Virus record (IMG/VR): IMGVR_UViG_3300044953_000377
Span: 1 to 64,000 of that record
Strand: one strand, 5' to 3'
Length of the DNA stretch: 64,000 bases
DNA from: a virus
The notes under the pieces were generated by a model. It was not told where the DNA came from. It made no database searches and saw only the letters and a program-made list of their open reading frames with translations. The first letter of the stretch is position 1; every line of letters begins with the position of its first letter. This document shows positions 1-8,543 of the stretch, piece by piece. The translations under genes and the position numbers were made by a program.

Positions 1-2
1 TT

Positions 3-383
3 TGGAGATTGGTTAAGAGACAATACTCTTCTTTTGGAGGAGGAAGTCTAGAAGGAGATATAGCTTCTATTACTTCAGAAGGAATTGGTGGATTCGTAAA
101 AGATATATTTACTGATATGGACACTATCCCAGGATTCCCTAAATCATTTAAGACTAAGGATCCTACAAACGGTATACCTATTGAATTTGTAGATGCTAAA
201 GACGCATGTGTCGCTGCAGTTGGTAAATTAAATTCCAATGAGCCAAAATTGGCAGAGAATCTTAAAAATATAAAAGAGGAAGATCTAGAATTACTTGGAG
301 ATCTAATGGAAGAAATCACCGACGGAGTGGTAGCAGAAATTGGAGCTCCGGGAGAAGAAAAAAAAGAAAAATCTGAAGAATAA
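3..383 (+). CDS. C-terminal end of an acidic protein, truncated at the window edge
   Basis: The frame is open from base 3, so the gene most likely begins outside the window; a TTG at position 9 is the only start candidate inside and is not convincing. The visible 126 residues begin with a basic stretch, have a Gly/Ser-rich segment and end in a Lys/Glu-rich tail. It lies directly before the prohead protease, where T4 relatives carry the portal (gp20) or small prohead core genes (gp67, gp68). I see no motif that decides between these, so the role is inferred from position only. Confidence 0.6.
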   Translation, partial: WRLVKRQYSSFGGGSLEGDIASITSEGIGGFVKDIFTDMDTIPGFPKSFKTKDPTNGIPIEFVDAKDACVAAVGKLNSNEPKLAENLKNIKEEDLELLGDLMEEITDGVVAEIGAPGEEKKEKSEE

Positions 384-386
384 TTA

Positions 387-394
387 GATATATA
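387..394 (+). promoter_or_regulatory. GATATATA late-promoter-like element
   Basis: GATATATA ends 10 bases before the ATG of the protease/scaffold gene. It resembles the T4 late promoter core TATAAATA, and the same octamer precedes several other genes in this window. The short distance would leave almost no leader on the mRNA. Confidence 0.4.
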
Positions 395-404
395 AAAAAC
401 AAAA

Positions 405-2495
405 ATGGGAAATAACCTAGATTACGTACTGATATTAGAGAAATCCTCTCACTACCTTAGCACTAAAAAACAAGGTGGCGAATATTTTCTTGAAGGAATC
501 GCTGCTGTTTTTGGTGTTGAAAACTCTAATCATAGAATTTATGAGGAAAATGAATATTTGCCTCATATGGATTATCTTAAAAAGAAAATAGATCAGAACC
601 GATTAGTTGGTGAGTTAGATCACCCTAAGGAGTTTGATGTTTCCCTTAAGAACATATCACACGTTATTACGGATCTTTCCTACGATAAAGGAAACAGAAA
701 TGTAAAAATCAAAGTTAAGCTTTTAGATACACCAGCAGGTAAAATTGCTAAAAGTTTAATCGATGCAGGTATTCCTATTTCTATATCTTCTAGAGCAGCT
801 GGTAACGTTAAAGATAATAAAAAAGTAGAGATTAAGAAAATATTTACCTATGACTTAGTTGCTGATCCAGGATTTGAAAATGCTCAATTAGAAAGGGTTT
901 ATGAAAGTTTAGGATCACATTTACCTTCAAAATCTATTAAAGATTCCATTATTTCTTCCTTAACTAACATAAATGAAAGTTTTGGACTTAGAAAAAATTC
1001 CAACACACAGATATATAGAATAAAAGATACAGAGAAAATCTCTAGACTTTTAAAAGAAAACACAAATAATTCAAGAAACATGGACAATAACTTTGTCACT
1101 GCAGAAGAACTAAACGAATACTCGTTAATCCTTAAAAAAGAAATGGATTCATTGAAAAATGAATTAAGATCTATTTCTAAAGGATCATCTTCTAGATTAT
1201 CATCTAATAACACAGATTCAGGATTGGAAGAAAGAATTCAAAGATTAGAAAAATATTCTGAGTATCTTGCTGAGAATTTAGAATCTGCTATTAAATATGG
1301 AGATTACTTAGCTGAAAATTTAGAAGGATCTATTTCTTATAATAAATATTTAGCCGAAAATTTAGATAAGGCTATTTCTTATGCTAAATACTTAGCTGAG
1401 CACGTTGATGGAAATATTTCATATTCCGAATACATCGCAGAAAATCTTGATAACAATATTGCTTATAGCAAGTATCTTGCAGAAAACTTAGACAAGAATA
1501 TTTCTTACTCTGAATATCTTGCAGAAAACTTAGACAAGAATATTTCTTACTCTGAATATCTTGCAGAAAACTTAGACAAGAACATTTCTTACTCCGAATA
1601 TCTTGCAGAAAACTTAGACAAGAACATTTCTTACTCCGAATATCTTGCAGAAAACTTAGACAAGAACATTTCTTACTCCGAATATCTTGCAGAAAACTTA
1701 GACAAGAACATTACATATTCTGACTACTTAGGAGAAAAATTAAACGAAAATATTAACTATTCAGATTATTTAGGAGAAAAATTAAACGGAAACATTAACT
1801 ATTCAGATTATATCGCTGAAAAGGTTAAATCTGGAATTGATTACACTGAATATTTAGCAGAGTCTATTAATAGAGGAGGAAAAACAACAAGAAAAAATCT
1901 TGCTCAAAACGTAAACGAATCTATTAATGAAGGAAGAAGAACTTCTGGATTCTCTGGAGATTATACAGATCTTTCTTCTAAAGTTGATAAACTTATCGAA
2001 TCTGTTAGCACAGCAAAAACAGATCAGATTATAAACGAAAATAAATACTCCTTCTTAAAGCTTGTCGATGACAGGACTAAGAAAGGATTTTTATCTCTGA
2101 ACGAGGCCGAAAAACAAAAGGTCGTTAAAGCTCTTAAAGGGCAGAACTACAATTCGGGTACGGATGTAGTTCAAATTATGGGATCCGCTTTAACTGAACA
2201 AGTTGAGTCTGGAGAAAAATTCCTTGATATGATTCCGAGTGAATTGGTTCCTGCATGGGAAGGTCTAAATGAATCACAGAGAGCATCTATTATTGCTCAA
2301 AGTAAATTCTATAAATTAGACACTGCTTATCAGATCAATCACTTCTGGAAAACTAGAGGTCTTAATTCTGTAAAACCAGCATCTACTGAATTCTTAAACG
2401 AATCCCGAAACACTAACCCTAATGCTAATATGGGTGTAAGTAACTCTTACATGCAGAATATAGCAGCAGAGTTAGAAAAAAGATTTAAAAAATAA
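405..2495 (+). CDS. prohead protease fused to prohead scaffold (gp21-gp22 fusion)
   Basis: The first 165 or so residues match the T4 gp21 prohead protease family (peptidase S77): GELDHP places the catalytic His at residue 73 and SISSRA at residues 126-131 holds the catalytic Ser (S128 or S129). The rest, about 530 residues, looks like a scaffold: charged, helical, with 15 copies of a 14-residue repeat at residues 284-493. T4 encodes protease (gp21) and scaffold (gp22) as separate genes, so the fusion is unusual. Sites of the type (I/L)xE before S or G occur at the domain junction (INE191-S) and in the C-terminal part (several LNES), so self-processing could release the two halves. It sits immediately before the major capsid gene, 9 bases apart. 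Confidence 0.85.
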   Translation: MGNNLDYVLILEKSSHYLSTKKQGGEYFLEGIAAVFGVENSNHRIYEENEYLPHMDYLKKKIDQNRLVGELDHPKEFDVSLKNISHVITDLSYDKGNRNVKIKVKLLDTPAGKIAKSLIDAGIPISISSRAAGNVKDNKKVEIKKIFTYDLVADPGFENAQLERVYESLGSHLPSKSIKDSIISSLTNINESFGLRKNSNTQIYRIKDTEKISRLLKENTNNSRNMDNNFVTAEELNEYSLILKKEMDSLKNELRSISKGSSSRLSSNNTDSGLEERIQRLEKYSEYLAENLESAIKYGDYLAENLEGSISYNKYLAENLDKAISYAKYLAEHVDGNISYSEYIAENLDNNIAYSKYLAENLDKNISYSEYLAENLDKNISYSEYLAENLDKNISYSEYLAENLDKNISYSEYLAENLDKNISYSEYLAENLDKNITYSDYLGEKLNENINYSDYLGEKLNGNINYSDYIAEKVKSGIDYTEYLAESINRGGKTTRKNLAQNVNESINEGRRTSGFSGDYTDLSSKVDKLIESVSTAKTDQIINENKYSFLKLVDDRTKKGFLSLNEAEKQKVVKALKGQNYNSGTDVVQIMGSALTEQVESGEKFLDMIPSELVPAWEGLNESQRASIIAQSKFYKLDTAYQINHFWKTRGLNSVKPASTEFLNESRNTNPNANMGVSNSYMQNIAAELEKRFKK
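1254..1883 (+). repeat. 15 tandem 42-bp units encoding a 14-residue coiled-coil repeat
   Basis: Fifteen in-register 42-bp units inside the scaffold half of the protease/scaffold gene, with no indels. Consensus residues are YSEYLAENLDKNIS. Units 7-11 (1506-1715) encode identical peptides and are nearly identical in DNA, differing mainly at AAT/AAC and TCT/TCC; outer units are diverged. Fourteen residues are two heptads, so the array probably forms a long coiled coil. The near-identical central units point to recent expansion by unequal recombination or slippage. Confidence 0.95.
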
Positions 2496-2504
2496 TTTAA
2501 TAAA

Positions 2505-4289
2505 ATGCAACTCTTAAACGAAAACGAGATCTACGAAACATGGTCTCCAATTATCGAGAGTAAGACCGGTATGACGGATCGTTCAAAGGTAGAGTGGTTA
2601 TCAAAATATTGCCACTTTCACTCATTAAACGAGTCTGCCGGAGCTTATAACTCTCTAGGCGTACTAAACGGTATGGGTAACGTACTTCCTGCTGGTAACT
2701 ACTCAGGTGGTGCAGCTGGTGCGGGTCCTGCTGGTTTCTACTACAACAACACTTATGACGCTGGTCGTCCATATGTTGGTTCTGGTGATAAATTCCCATC
2801 ATTACTTCCATTGGCTATTCAGGTAGCTGCTAAAACCGTTGGTTTTGACATCGTTCCTGTTATCCCTATGGCTGGTCCTACTGGAGTATTATCTTACTTA
2901 GACTACGTATATGCAGGTGGTACATTAGCTGGTACATCTCAAGATTCTACTAATGTTTACACTGCTAACACACCAGACATGATCAAAGTTCCTACGAATA
3001 TTGCTTCTCCAGCAACTGGTCTTATAGTAGGTAATGTTTATGCAATTGGTGTTGCTCTAAGTGCTCAAGCATATGACTTAGACATTACAGCAACTTCAAT
3101 TATTTACGCAGAATTTATCGGTAACTCACGTATCGATGGTTTCCCAATCTTTAGAGTAATGGGTATCACCAAAGGTAAAGCAGTTTCTGATGCAGTTCCT
3201 GCTGCTGGTACAGCTGATATCTTTAACGCTACTTTTAATTCTTCTAATAATGAAATTACTGTAACTTCAACTGCTGCTTCTACTGCTGGTTCAGCTGTAT
3301 TAGTTAAAACGTTAGAAGATCATATCCAAGGTTTCTCTGGTGCTGGTCCTAACAACACTGACGATTTTCAAGGGCCATACGTAGATGGTACTAAAAACTA
3401 CGATCCTATGTTAAGAGGAGTAGGTGAGACCACTTATTACAAGTCATTAGGACTTTCTACTTTCACTAAGTTCGTAGAAGCTGGTACTTTCCAAGTTGCT
3501 GCTTCTGTTACTACTGAGCAAATCCAAGACCTTAACAAGCAGTTCGGTATCGACGTAGTTTCTATGATCGAGAACGCACTTGTTAACGAGGTTTCTCAAG
3601 CTATTAACAAGCACATCTTATCAAGAGGATTTGCTCTTGGGTGGTCTAACCACTCTCAGTTCTTCATAACTGAAAGTACAAACCTTAACCTTAACTTAGT
3701 AATTGGTGGTGCTGCTACTTACACAGTTCCTGACTACATTGGTAAACAAGGTACTGCTGTAGCAGGTGGTTCTAAACCAGGTGCAGTTGCTGGTCCTGCT
3801 TCAGGTACTTTCGAGAACTTATCAACAGTTCAAAGAAGACTTTACAGCCGTGTCTTAGCTGCTGCTAACGTAGTTGCTAACAGAGGTCGTAGAGGTCCTG
3901 CTAACTTCATCGTTACTAACTCTCAAATCGCGTCTGCTTTACAAGACATCAGTCAGTTCACATTCGCTCCGTTTACTAACACACTTACTCAAAACAACGG
4001 TACTTTATACCCTGTAGGTTCTCTTGCTGGTATGACAGTATATGTTGATCAAAACATGTCATTCGGTGACACTAGAGTATTAGTTGGTAGAAAAGGTGCT
4101 GATGATGAGCCAGGTATGAAATTCATGCCTTACATGATGGCTGAGTCAATTCAGACTATCTCTGAGGGTACTATGTCTCCTAAAATCGCGGTTAAATCCC
4201 GTTACTCTTTAGTTGAGGCTGGTCACCACCCAGAAACAATGTATTTCTGCTTCCACGTTAACACTGGAACTGCTACTGCTATTATCTAA
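2505..4289 (+). CDS. 23: major capsid protein (gp23-like)
   Basis: A 594-residue protein directly after the protease/scaffold gene, with the gp23-type start (LNENEIYETWSPIIES) and a long Gly/Ala/Thr-rich body. T4 gp23 is 521 residues and is trimmed by gp21; here LNE43 followed by SAGAY is a good match to the (I/L)xE cleavage rule and would remove a 43-residue leader. The gene uses C-ending codons and regular GGT/GCT/ACT more than its neighbours, as expected for the most abundant virion protein, and it is followed by a strong terminator. The identification rests on N-terminal pattern, position and composition. Confidence 0.85.
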   Translation: MQLLNENEIYETWSPIIESKTGMTDRSKVEWLSKYCHFHSLNESAGAYNSLGVLNGMGNVLPAGNYSGGAAGAGPAGFYYNNTYDAGRPYVGSGDKFPSLLPLAIQVAAKTVGFDIVPVIPMAGPTGVLSYLDYVYAGGTLAGTSQDSTNVYTANTPDMIKVPTNIASPATGLIVGNVYAIGVALSAQAYDLDITATSIIYAEFIGNSRIDGFPIFRVMGITKGKAVSDAVPAAGTADIFNATFNSSNNEITVTSTAASTAGSAVLVKTLEDHIQGFSGAGPNNTDDFQGPYVDGTKNYDPMLRGVGETTYYKSLGLSTFTKFVEAGTFQVAASVTTEQIQDLNKQFGIDVVSMIENALVNEVSQAINKHILSRGFALGWSNHSQFFITESTNLNLNLVIGGAATYTVPDYIGKQGTAVAGGSKPGAVAGPASGTFENLSTVQRRLYSRVLAAANVVANRGRRGPANFIVTNSQIASALQDISQFTFAPFTNTLTQNNGTLYPVGSLAGMTVYVDQNMSFGDTRVLVGRKGADDEPGMKFMPYMMAESIQTISEGTMSPKIAVKSRYSLVEAGHHPETMYFCFHVNTGTATAII

Positions 4290-4314
4290 TCAGTAATAGT
4301 ATAAGTACATACTC

Positions 4315-4350
4315 AAAAAGGGGGTCTTCTTCGGAAGACTCCCTTTTTTT
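4315..4350 (+). terminator. rho-independent terminator after the major capsid gene
   Basis: A 15-bp stem (AAAAAGGGGGTCTTC with its complement, one G-U pair) closes on a TTCG tetraloop at 4330-4333 and runs into a seven-T tract. It begins 25 bases after the capsid stop codon. A UUCG-closed stem of this length is a very stable intrinsic terminator and may also protect the 3' end of the capsid mRNA. Confidence 0.93.
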
Positions 4351-4368
4351 GTTTTTAATGGTTTTTTG

Positions 4369-4376
4369 GATATATA
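4369..4376 (+). promoter_or_regulatory. GATATATA late-promoter-like element
   Basis: GATATATA lies 19 bases after the capsid terminator and 16 bases before the next ATG. Placed right after a strong terminator, it is well positioned to start a new transcript for the internal-head-protein cluster. Confidence 0.5.
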
Positions 4377-4392
4377 GAATAAAAGGTAAACT

Positions 4393-5445
4393 ATGTTGTT
4401 TGAAAATGCAAGCCAATTCCAAAAAGCAAAACAAACCCTGTTAGATAATAATAGAGACGTAAATAAAACTGCTTATATCCTTAAAAAATCCCCCCTCTTT
4501 GATGATTTATCGGAAGGAGAGATAATATCGCATCTAACCGAGTTAAACGAAGGATTAGGCGATAGTATAATGAACTTCTTAAGTAGTGCTTTCGGAGGAG
4601 ACATTAGTAAATTAAAAACTGTGCTCACCCAGATGAAAGAACAGGAACTTAAGTTCAATAGAGAAGAGTATCAGGTATGGGATGAGTTTTATAGATTATT
4701 AGAAGATCAAAAGGCTTTAGATAAGGATAAAAATAATCCCAATTATCAAACACTTAGTAGAGAACTACAGCAATCAAGAAATGCTTTAAATTTAAGATTG
4801 AAGGAGTTAACAAAAACCCACAACGAGATATTTAATGCTCTAGAGGAAAAGGTTAGAGACTTAACAAAAGATAGTGCAAGAAAGAAAACATATTTTAATG
4901 CACAAAGGGCTAACGATGTTTTGGAAACAAGAAATGATCGATACGAAAAAATAAAATCAATCACAGCAAGAAGTGCTTCGAGATCTCAAGAATTAGAAAA
5001 TTTCTTTAATGTTAGCGTTTCTGATTTAGATAAAGAGAGAACCGAAGCAGAAAGAAAAGCAAAAGTACAGGAAGAAAAATTGAGAAGACAAAGAACGTCT
5101 ACTGAAAATAATCCCCACGATAGTGATGATCCATCTTCTTTACCCTCTAAATTTAAGAAAAGAATAGAGGAAATTTTTTCTTTTCCTGGGGATATTCACT
5201 ACACCAAGATAAGAAAACTAGGCGATTTACAACACGAAATAGTTGATATTATAACAGATGACAATAAGAACATCACTAAAGAAAATCCGCATGGTAATTT
5301 AGGAAAGGATGTAAGGGATGAACTGGTAAGAATGTCAAATGAACTGACATCCAGAATAAAAGATCTTGTAAAAACTAAGGAAGAAAAGATTACCGCAGAA
5401 GAAGCTAAAAATGCAGCTCATAAAATAACATCAAGAAAAAAATGA
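4393..5445 (+). CDS. putative internal head protein, coiled coil
   Basis: A 350-residue, highly charged, Lys/Glu-rich protein with long predicted helices. I do not recognise a family. Near the N-terminus LNE53-GLGDS matches the T4 prohead protease rule (I/L)xE before a small residue; the next gene has a similar IDE-GILSS site, and the following stretches look alike (hydrophobic, Gly-containing, then Lys-rich). It is the first gene after the capsid terminator and overlaps the next gene by 4 bases. I infer a protein packaged in the prohead and trimmed during maturation. Confidence 0.75.
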   Translation: MLFENASQFQKAKQTLLDNNRDVNKTAYILKKSPLFDDLSEGEIISHLTELNEGLGDSIMNFLSSAFGGDISKLKTVLTQMKEQELKFNREEYQVWDEFYRLLEDQKALDKDKNNPNYQTLSRELQQSRNALNLRLKELTKTHNEIFNALEEKVRDLTKDSARKKTYFNAQRANDVLETRNDRYEKIKSITARSASRSQELENFFNVSVSDLDKERTEAERKAKVQEEKLRRQRTSTENNPHDSDDPSSLPSKFKKRIEEIFSFPGDIHYTKIRKLGDLQHEIVDIITDDNKNITKENPHGNLGKDVRDELVRMSNELTSRIKDLVKTKEEKITAEEAKNAAHKITSRKK

Positions 5446-6329
5446 TATCTAGAAACATAAAAAAAATAGAGGAATTTAATCGTATTGATGAAGGGATTCT
5501 TTCTTCTTTATTAGGAGGGGTTAAAAACTTTTTTACCTCTAAAAAAGGAAAGGTTGAAAATATTCTTAAAAAAATAAGAGATGCAAGACACGAGGAGGTT
5601 AGTAACACAATTTCTATAGAAAAAGAAATACAGGGATTACCTAAAGATAACACTCCTGAGTATAGATTTGCATTAACCAACTTAACAAGACAATCCAGAA
5701 CATATGCTGCTTTAAAGGGGCAAGAAATAAACTCTTTAGCCAAAGAAGCCAGAAACATCATGGAGGGGGATCCTAAATTAGAGGCATTTTTTGCGGCAGA
5801 GATGGCCAAAATAGAAGTTGAGACTAAAGAAAAACTTCTTAAAAATTTAGGAGGAATATCAGACTCCGGATTGATAAATCAAATAAATGCAGAATTTGAT
5901 TCTCTAGTTAAAGACGCTAATAGAAAAGCTTCTTTTTATGATGATTACAAGGACAGGGAAAATTATATGCCTTCCATTGAAATACCAGCAAAGATGTCTG
6001 TTGATGTATTATCATTTCTTAATATGCCCTCAAAAGAAGCATCATCTTTTATTAGATCTTTGGATGAAACTAATTTGAACAAGTATTATTCACAAATTAG
6101 GGATTTCTTTTTCGATCTTGAGGACAAATATTCAACATCGATAGAAAGAATAAGAAGAGACAAGAAAAATGCTGAAAAACAAGGTCATGATTGGATTATT
6201 CCTTCACTAGAAAAAGAGGAGATGAATGTTAAATATCATTTAAGAAAAAATATAGACAAGCTTCGATCGAGAGTAAACACTCTTGAAAGAGAAATGAAAA
6301 ATAGAAGATATGCAACACAGACTGCTTAA
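5442..6329 (+). CDS. putative internal head protein with protease-type leader
   Basis: A 295-residue charged, helical protein. Its first 17 residues (MISRNIKKIEEFNRIDE) followed by GILSS look like a T4 capsid-targeting leader: basic/hydrophobic residues, an xEEF core and an IxE cleavage site. T4 internal proteins begin similarly (MKTYQEFIAEA) and are cut by gp21. The start overlaps the previous stop by 4 bases (ATGA), indicating translational coupling. No known domain is visible in the body. Confidence 0.75.
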   Translation: MISRNIKKIEEFNRIDEGILSSLLGGVKNFFTSKKGKVENILKKIRDARHEEVSNTISIEKEIQGLPKDNTPEYRFALTNLTRQSRTYAALKGQEINSLAKEARNIMEGDPKLEAFFAAEMAKIEVETKEKLLKNLGGISDSGLINQINAEFDSLVKDANRKASFYDDYKDRENYMPSIEIPAKMSVDVLSFLNMPSKEASSFIRSLDETNLNKYYSQIRDFFFDLEDKYSTSIERIRRDKKNAEKQGHDWIIPSLEKEEMNVKYHLRKNIDKLRSRVNTLEREMKNRRYATQTA

Positions 6330-6600
6330 ACTTAAAGAATTTGTTTTTGAACAAGAAAGCACCCAACAAAAAACAAAAGAGATACAGGTTAAAACTGATG
6401 CTAAAAAACAAATAATGGATATAGATAAAAAAATATCCGATATTGATCTTGCTATTGCTAATCTACAAAAAAGGGAAAAAGACGGAACTTTATCAAAGAG
6501 CGAATCACTAAACCAGCAAGCACTAGAAATGCAAAAAAAAGTAGCTGAATTTCAAAAAAAAGCAGTTGCTTATAAAAAGATAGAATCCATCCAAAAATAA
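6310..6600 (+). CDS. small Lys/Gln-rich putative internal head protein
   Basis: A 96-residue basic, helical protein that overlaps the previous gene by 20 bases. The first 14 residues (MQHRLLKLKEFVFE) fit the hydrophobic xKEF leader pattern seen in nearby genes, but the residue after the candidate site is Gln, so cleavage is less certain. The rest is Lys/Gln/Ile-rich coiled coil. Function unknown; a DNA-contacting packaged protein is possible. Confidence 0.65.
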   Translation: MQHRLLKLKEFVFEQESTQQKTKEIQVKTDAKKQIMDIDKKISDIDLAIANLQKREKDGTLSKSESLNQQALEMQKKVAEFQKKAVAYKKIESIQK

Positions 6601-6608
6601 GATATATA
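6601..6608 (+). promoter_or_regulatory. GATATATA late-promoter-like element
   Basis: GATATATA begins immediately after the stop codon of the preceding gene and ends 15 bases before the next ATG. Confidence 0.4.
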
Positions 6609-6623
6609 ATAAAAAATCTAAAA

Positions 6624-7166
6624 ATGAATAATAGAAGATTGGAATATAACCCTCTTTTTGAATCGATTACAGATTCAGCTAGAAGGTACGAGACAATATC
6701 AGAGCAAGCTACTGCAGACAAAATGAAATATGCTATAGAATATGCTAGAAGAATAATAGAAACATGCTATACACAATATGTGTATTTTGTCAACTCTATT
6801 CCAGACTCAGTTACTAAAAAAACTGTACTAATGGAGCTAGAAGCATTTCTAAAAAAAGAAAATGAGCAACCGAGCATTGATTTTAAAAATTTCTTTGATT
6901 CAATGATAGCTAAGATGGAGGAGCTTGCAGGAAAAGTATCTGGTAATCAAGCTATTAGAAATCTGGAAAATTTTGAAAAATTACAACAGATTTACAATAA
7001 AATAGAACAAGGTAAAGACGAACTAAAGAACGTTACCGTTCCTGAATACACTAAACAGTATGCAACAGAATACACTTCGGATGATGTTAAGAATGCAGTT
7101 AAATCCTTTGTTAAATTTAGTTCGGAATCTTTATCCCAGATACTAGCTACATCTATGATGAAATGA
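6624..7166 (+). CDS. putative internal head protein with LFE-S leader
   Basis: A 180-residue protein, mostly helical and charged. Residues 1-13 (MNNRRLEYNPLFE) followed by Ser-14 match the leader-plus-LxE pattern shared by this cluster. It follows a GATATATA element. No family recognised; the shared leader and location are the basis for calling it a packaged head protein. Confidence 0.72.
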   Translation: MNNRRLEYNPLFESITDSARRYETISEQATADKMKYAIEYARRIIETCYTQYVYFVNSIPDSVTKKTVLMELEAFLKKENEQPSIDFKNFFDSMIAKMEELAGKVSGNQAIRNLENFEKLQQIYNKIEQGKDELKNVTVPEYTKQYATEYTSDDVKNAVKSFVKFSSESLSQILATSMMK

Positions 7167-7181
7167 TAAAAAAATAAAAAA

Positions 7182-8543
7182 ATGAGAAACTTCAGTAATA
7201 AATTCCTAGGCCTTTTAGAAAGCATGAAATCTTCCAATATGATTATGGAAGATGCTGCTAATGCAACAGGAGAAAAAACAGGACTTAGAGGAGATAGAAC
7301 CTCTACTGGTAAATCGCAGAAAAGATCCGACCGAAGAGAAGCAAGACTCGAAGATAAATTCCTAGAGGGTGACAAATTTGTAATAAGATCATTCATAAAA
7401 GCAATAGAGCTATTACAGGGTCAGATATTAGCAACAAGAATAGATGTTTCTAACACCATAAAAAATAAATTTGCAGGGGCTAAGTATGGCGACGCATCCC
7501 TTAGAGCAGCAGACACTCTTCTTTCTTTAGTTCTAAACATAAAAAGAAGTGCAGAAAAAATGGCTCAGACAGAGGGTTCTAGATTGGAGTTAGCTGCAAA
7601 TGCTGCAGATATAAAATTTTATCGGGACGAATACACAAAATACGAGAATGAATACGAGGAATTAAAAACTCAATGGGCAGATGCACAGAGAAAAGAACAG
7701 CAGGAACAGCCTATTCTTGCAGCAAATCAGAAGATAGAAAGATCATTAAACGTAGCTAAAGAATTCTTTAAACAAGCTCAGGATGAATTTACTGCTAGTT
7801 TTTCACAATTTTTACCTAAAAAGACCGATGATAAACAGGGTCAGCAGGGACAACAATCAGAAGGTGGAGGAGATTTAGGAGCAACCATAAAAGAAAGAAA
7901 TGATGCCTACACAGGAAAAGATGGTGAAATCGTAATGGAGGTTAAAAAATTGATCTACAATAAATTTAAAAAATATAAATCGGTTTCTAGTAGCTCTGAT
8001 TGGAACATTGTTTATAAGAAATGGCCAAAAGTTAGTGGTACATTAAGAGAAAACACAGCTAAGATTATTAAAGCAATAAAAGCAGGATTAGCGAAGGATT
8101 ACAAAGATTTAGCGACAGATAAAACCGGAGACATTACACCTAAATTTTTAGAGATATTAATAGGAATAAAGGAAGGATTATCTTACAATACGAATAAAAT
8201 AGCTTCGTTCGAATCTTTTATGAAAAACAGAATCAACGAGGATTTTGACGAAGAAGCAGCAGGGTCAGTACTTTCTTCTGGATCTTCCGGGTCTGGTAAA
8301 AAATCTTCATCATCGTCTTCATCTTCTTCCCAAAGTGGAAAAAAACAAGCCGTTGCGAATATACCTGCGTACCCTGCTACACCTTTTAAAACGGACGAGC
8401 AAGGTAATAAGTTTAGAGAATGGGTTAATAAAACCCACCCAGATTGGGCAAAAAATAATAACTTAGATGCTTCTGGTTCTAAGGATAATTCATATATTAG
8501 AAAAGCTTATGCTGAATATGGTAAAGATTATAAACCAGAGTAA
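7182..8543 (+). CDS. putative internal head protein, cut short by an in-frame stop
   Basis: A 453-residue reading frame starting with MRNFSNKFLGLLE and Ser-14, an excellent leader plus LLE cleavage site. The body is charged and helical, with a Gln/Gly-rich linker near residue 220 and a poly-Ser linker near residues 365-385, followed by a small compact segment. The TAA at 8541 is followed in the same frame by coding-like sequence as far as 9131, broken only by two more stops, so the original protein was probably about 649 residues with a C-terminal SH3-like domain. As written, the truncated form may still be made and packaged. Confidence 0.7.
   Translation: MRNFSNKFLGLLESMKSSNMIMEDAANATGEKTGLRGDRTSTGKSQKRSDRREARLEDKFLEGDKFVIRSFIKAIELLQGQILATRIDVSNTIKNKFAGAKYGDASLRAADTLLSLVLNIKRSAEKMAQTEGSRLELAANAADIKFYRDEYTKYENEYEELKTQWADAQRKEQQEQPILAANQKIERSLNVAKEFFKQAQDEFTASFSQFLPKKTDDKQGQQGQQSEGGGDLGATIKERNDAYTGKDGEIVMEVKKLIYNKFKKYKSVSSSSDWNIVYKKWPKVSGTLRENTAKIIKAIKAGLAKDYKDLATDKTGDITPKFLEILIGIKEGLSYNTNKIASFESFMKNRINEDFDEEAAGSVLSSGSSGSGKKSSSSSSSSSQSGKKQAVANIPAYPATPFKTDEQGNKFREWVNKTHPDWAKNNNLDASGSKDNSYIRKAYAEYGKDYKPE

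Noticed and set aside
1254-1883. Tandem 42-bp repeats as a CRISPR array
   Set aside because: The units are contiguous, in frame and have no variable spacers; they code for a protein repeat.
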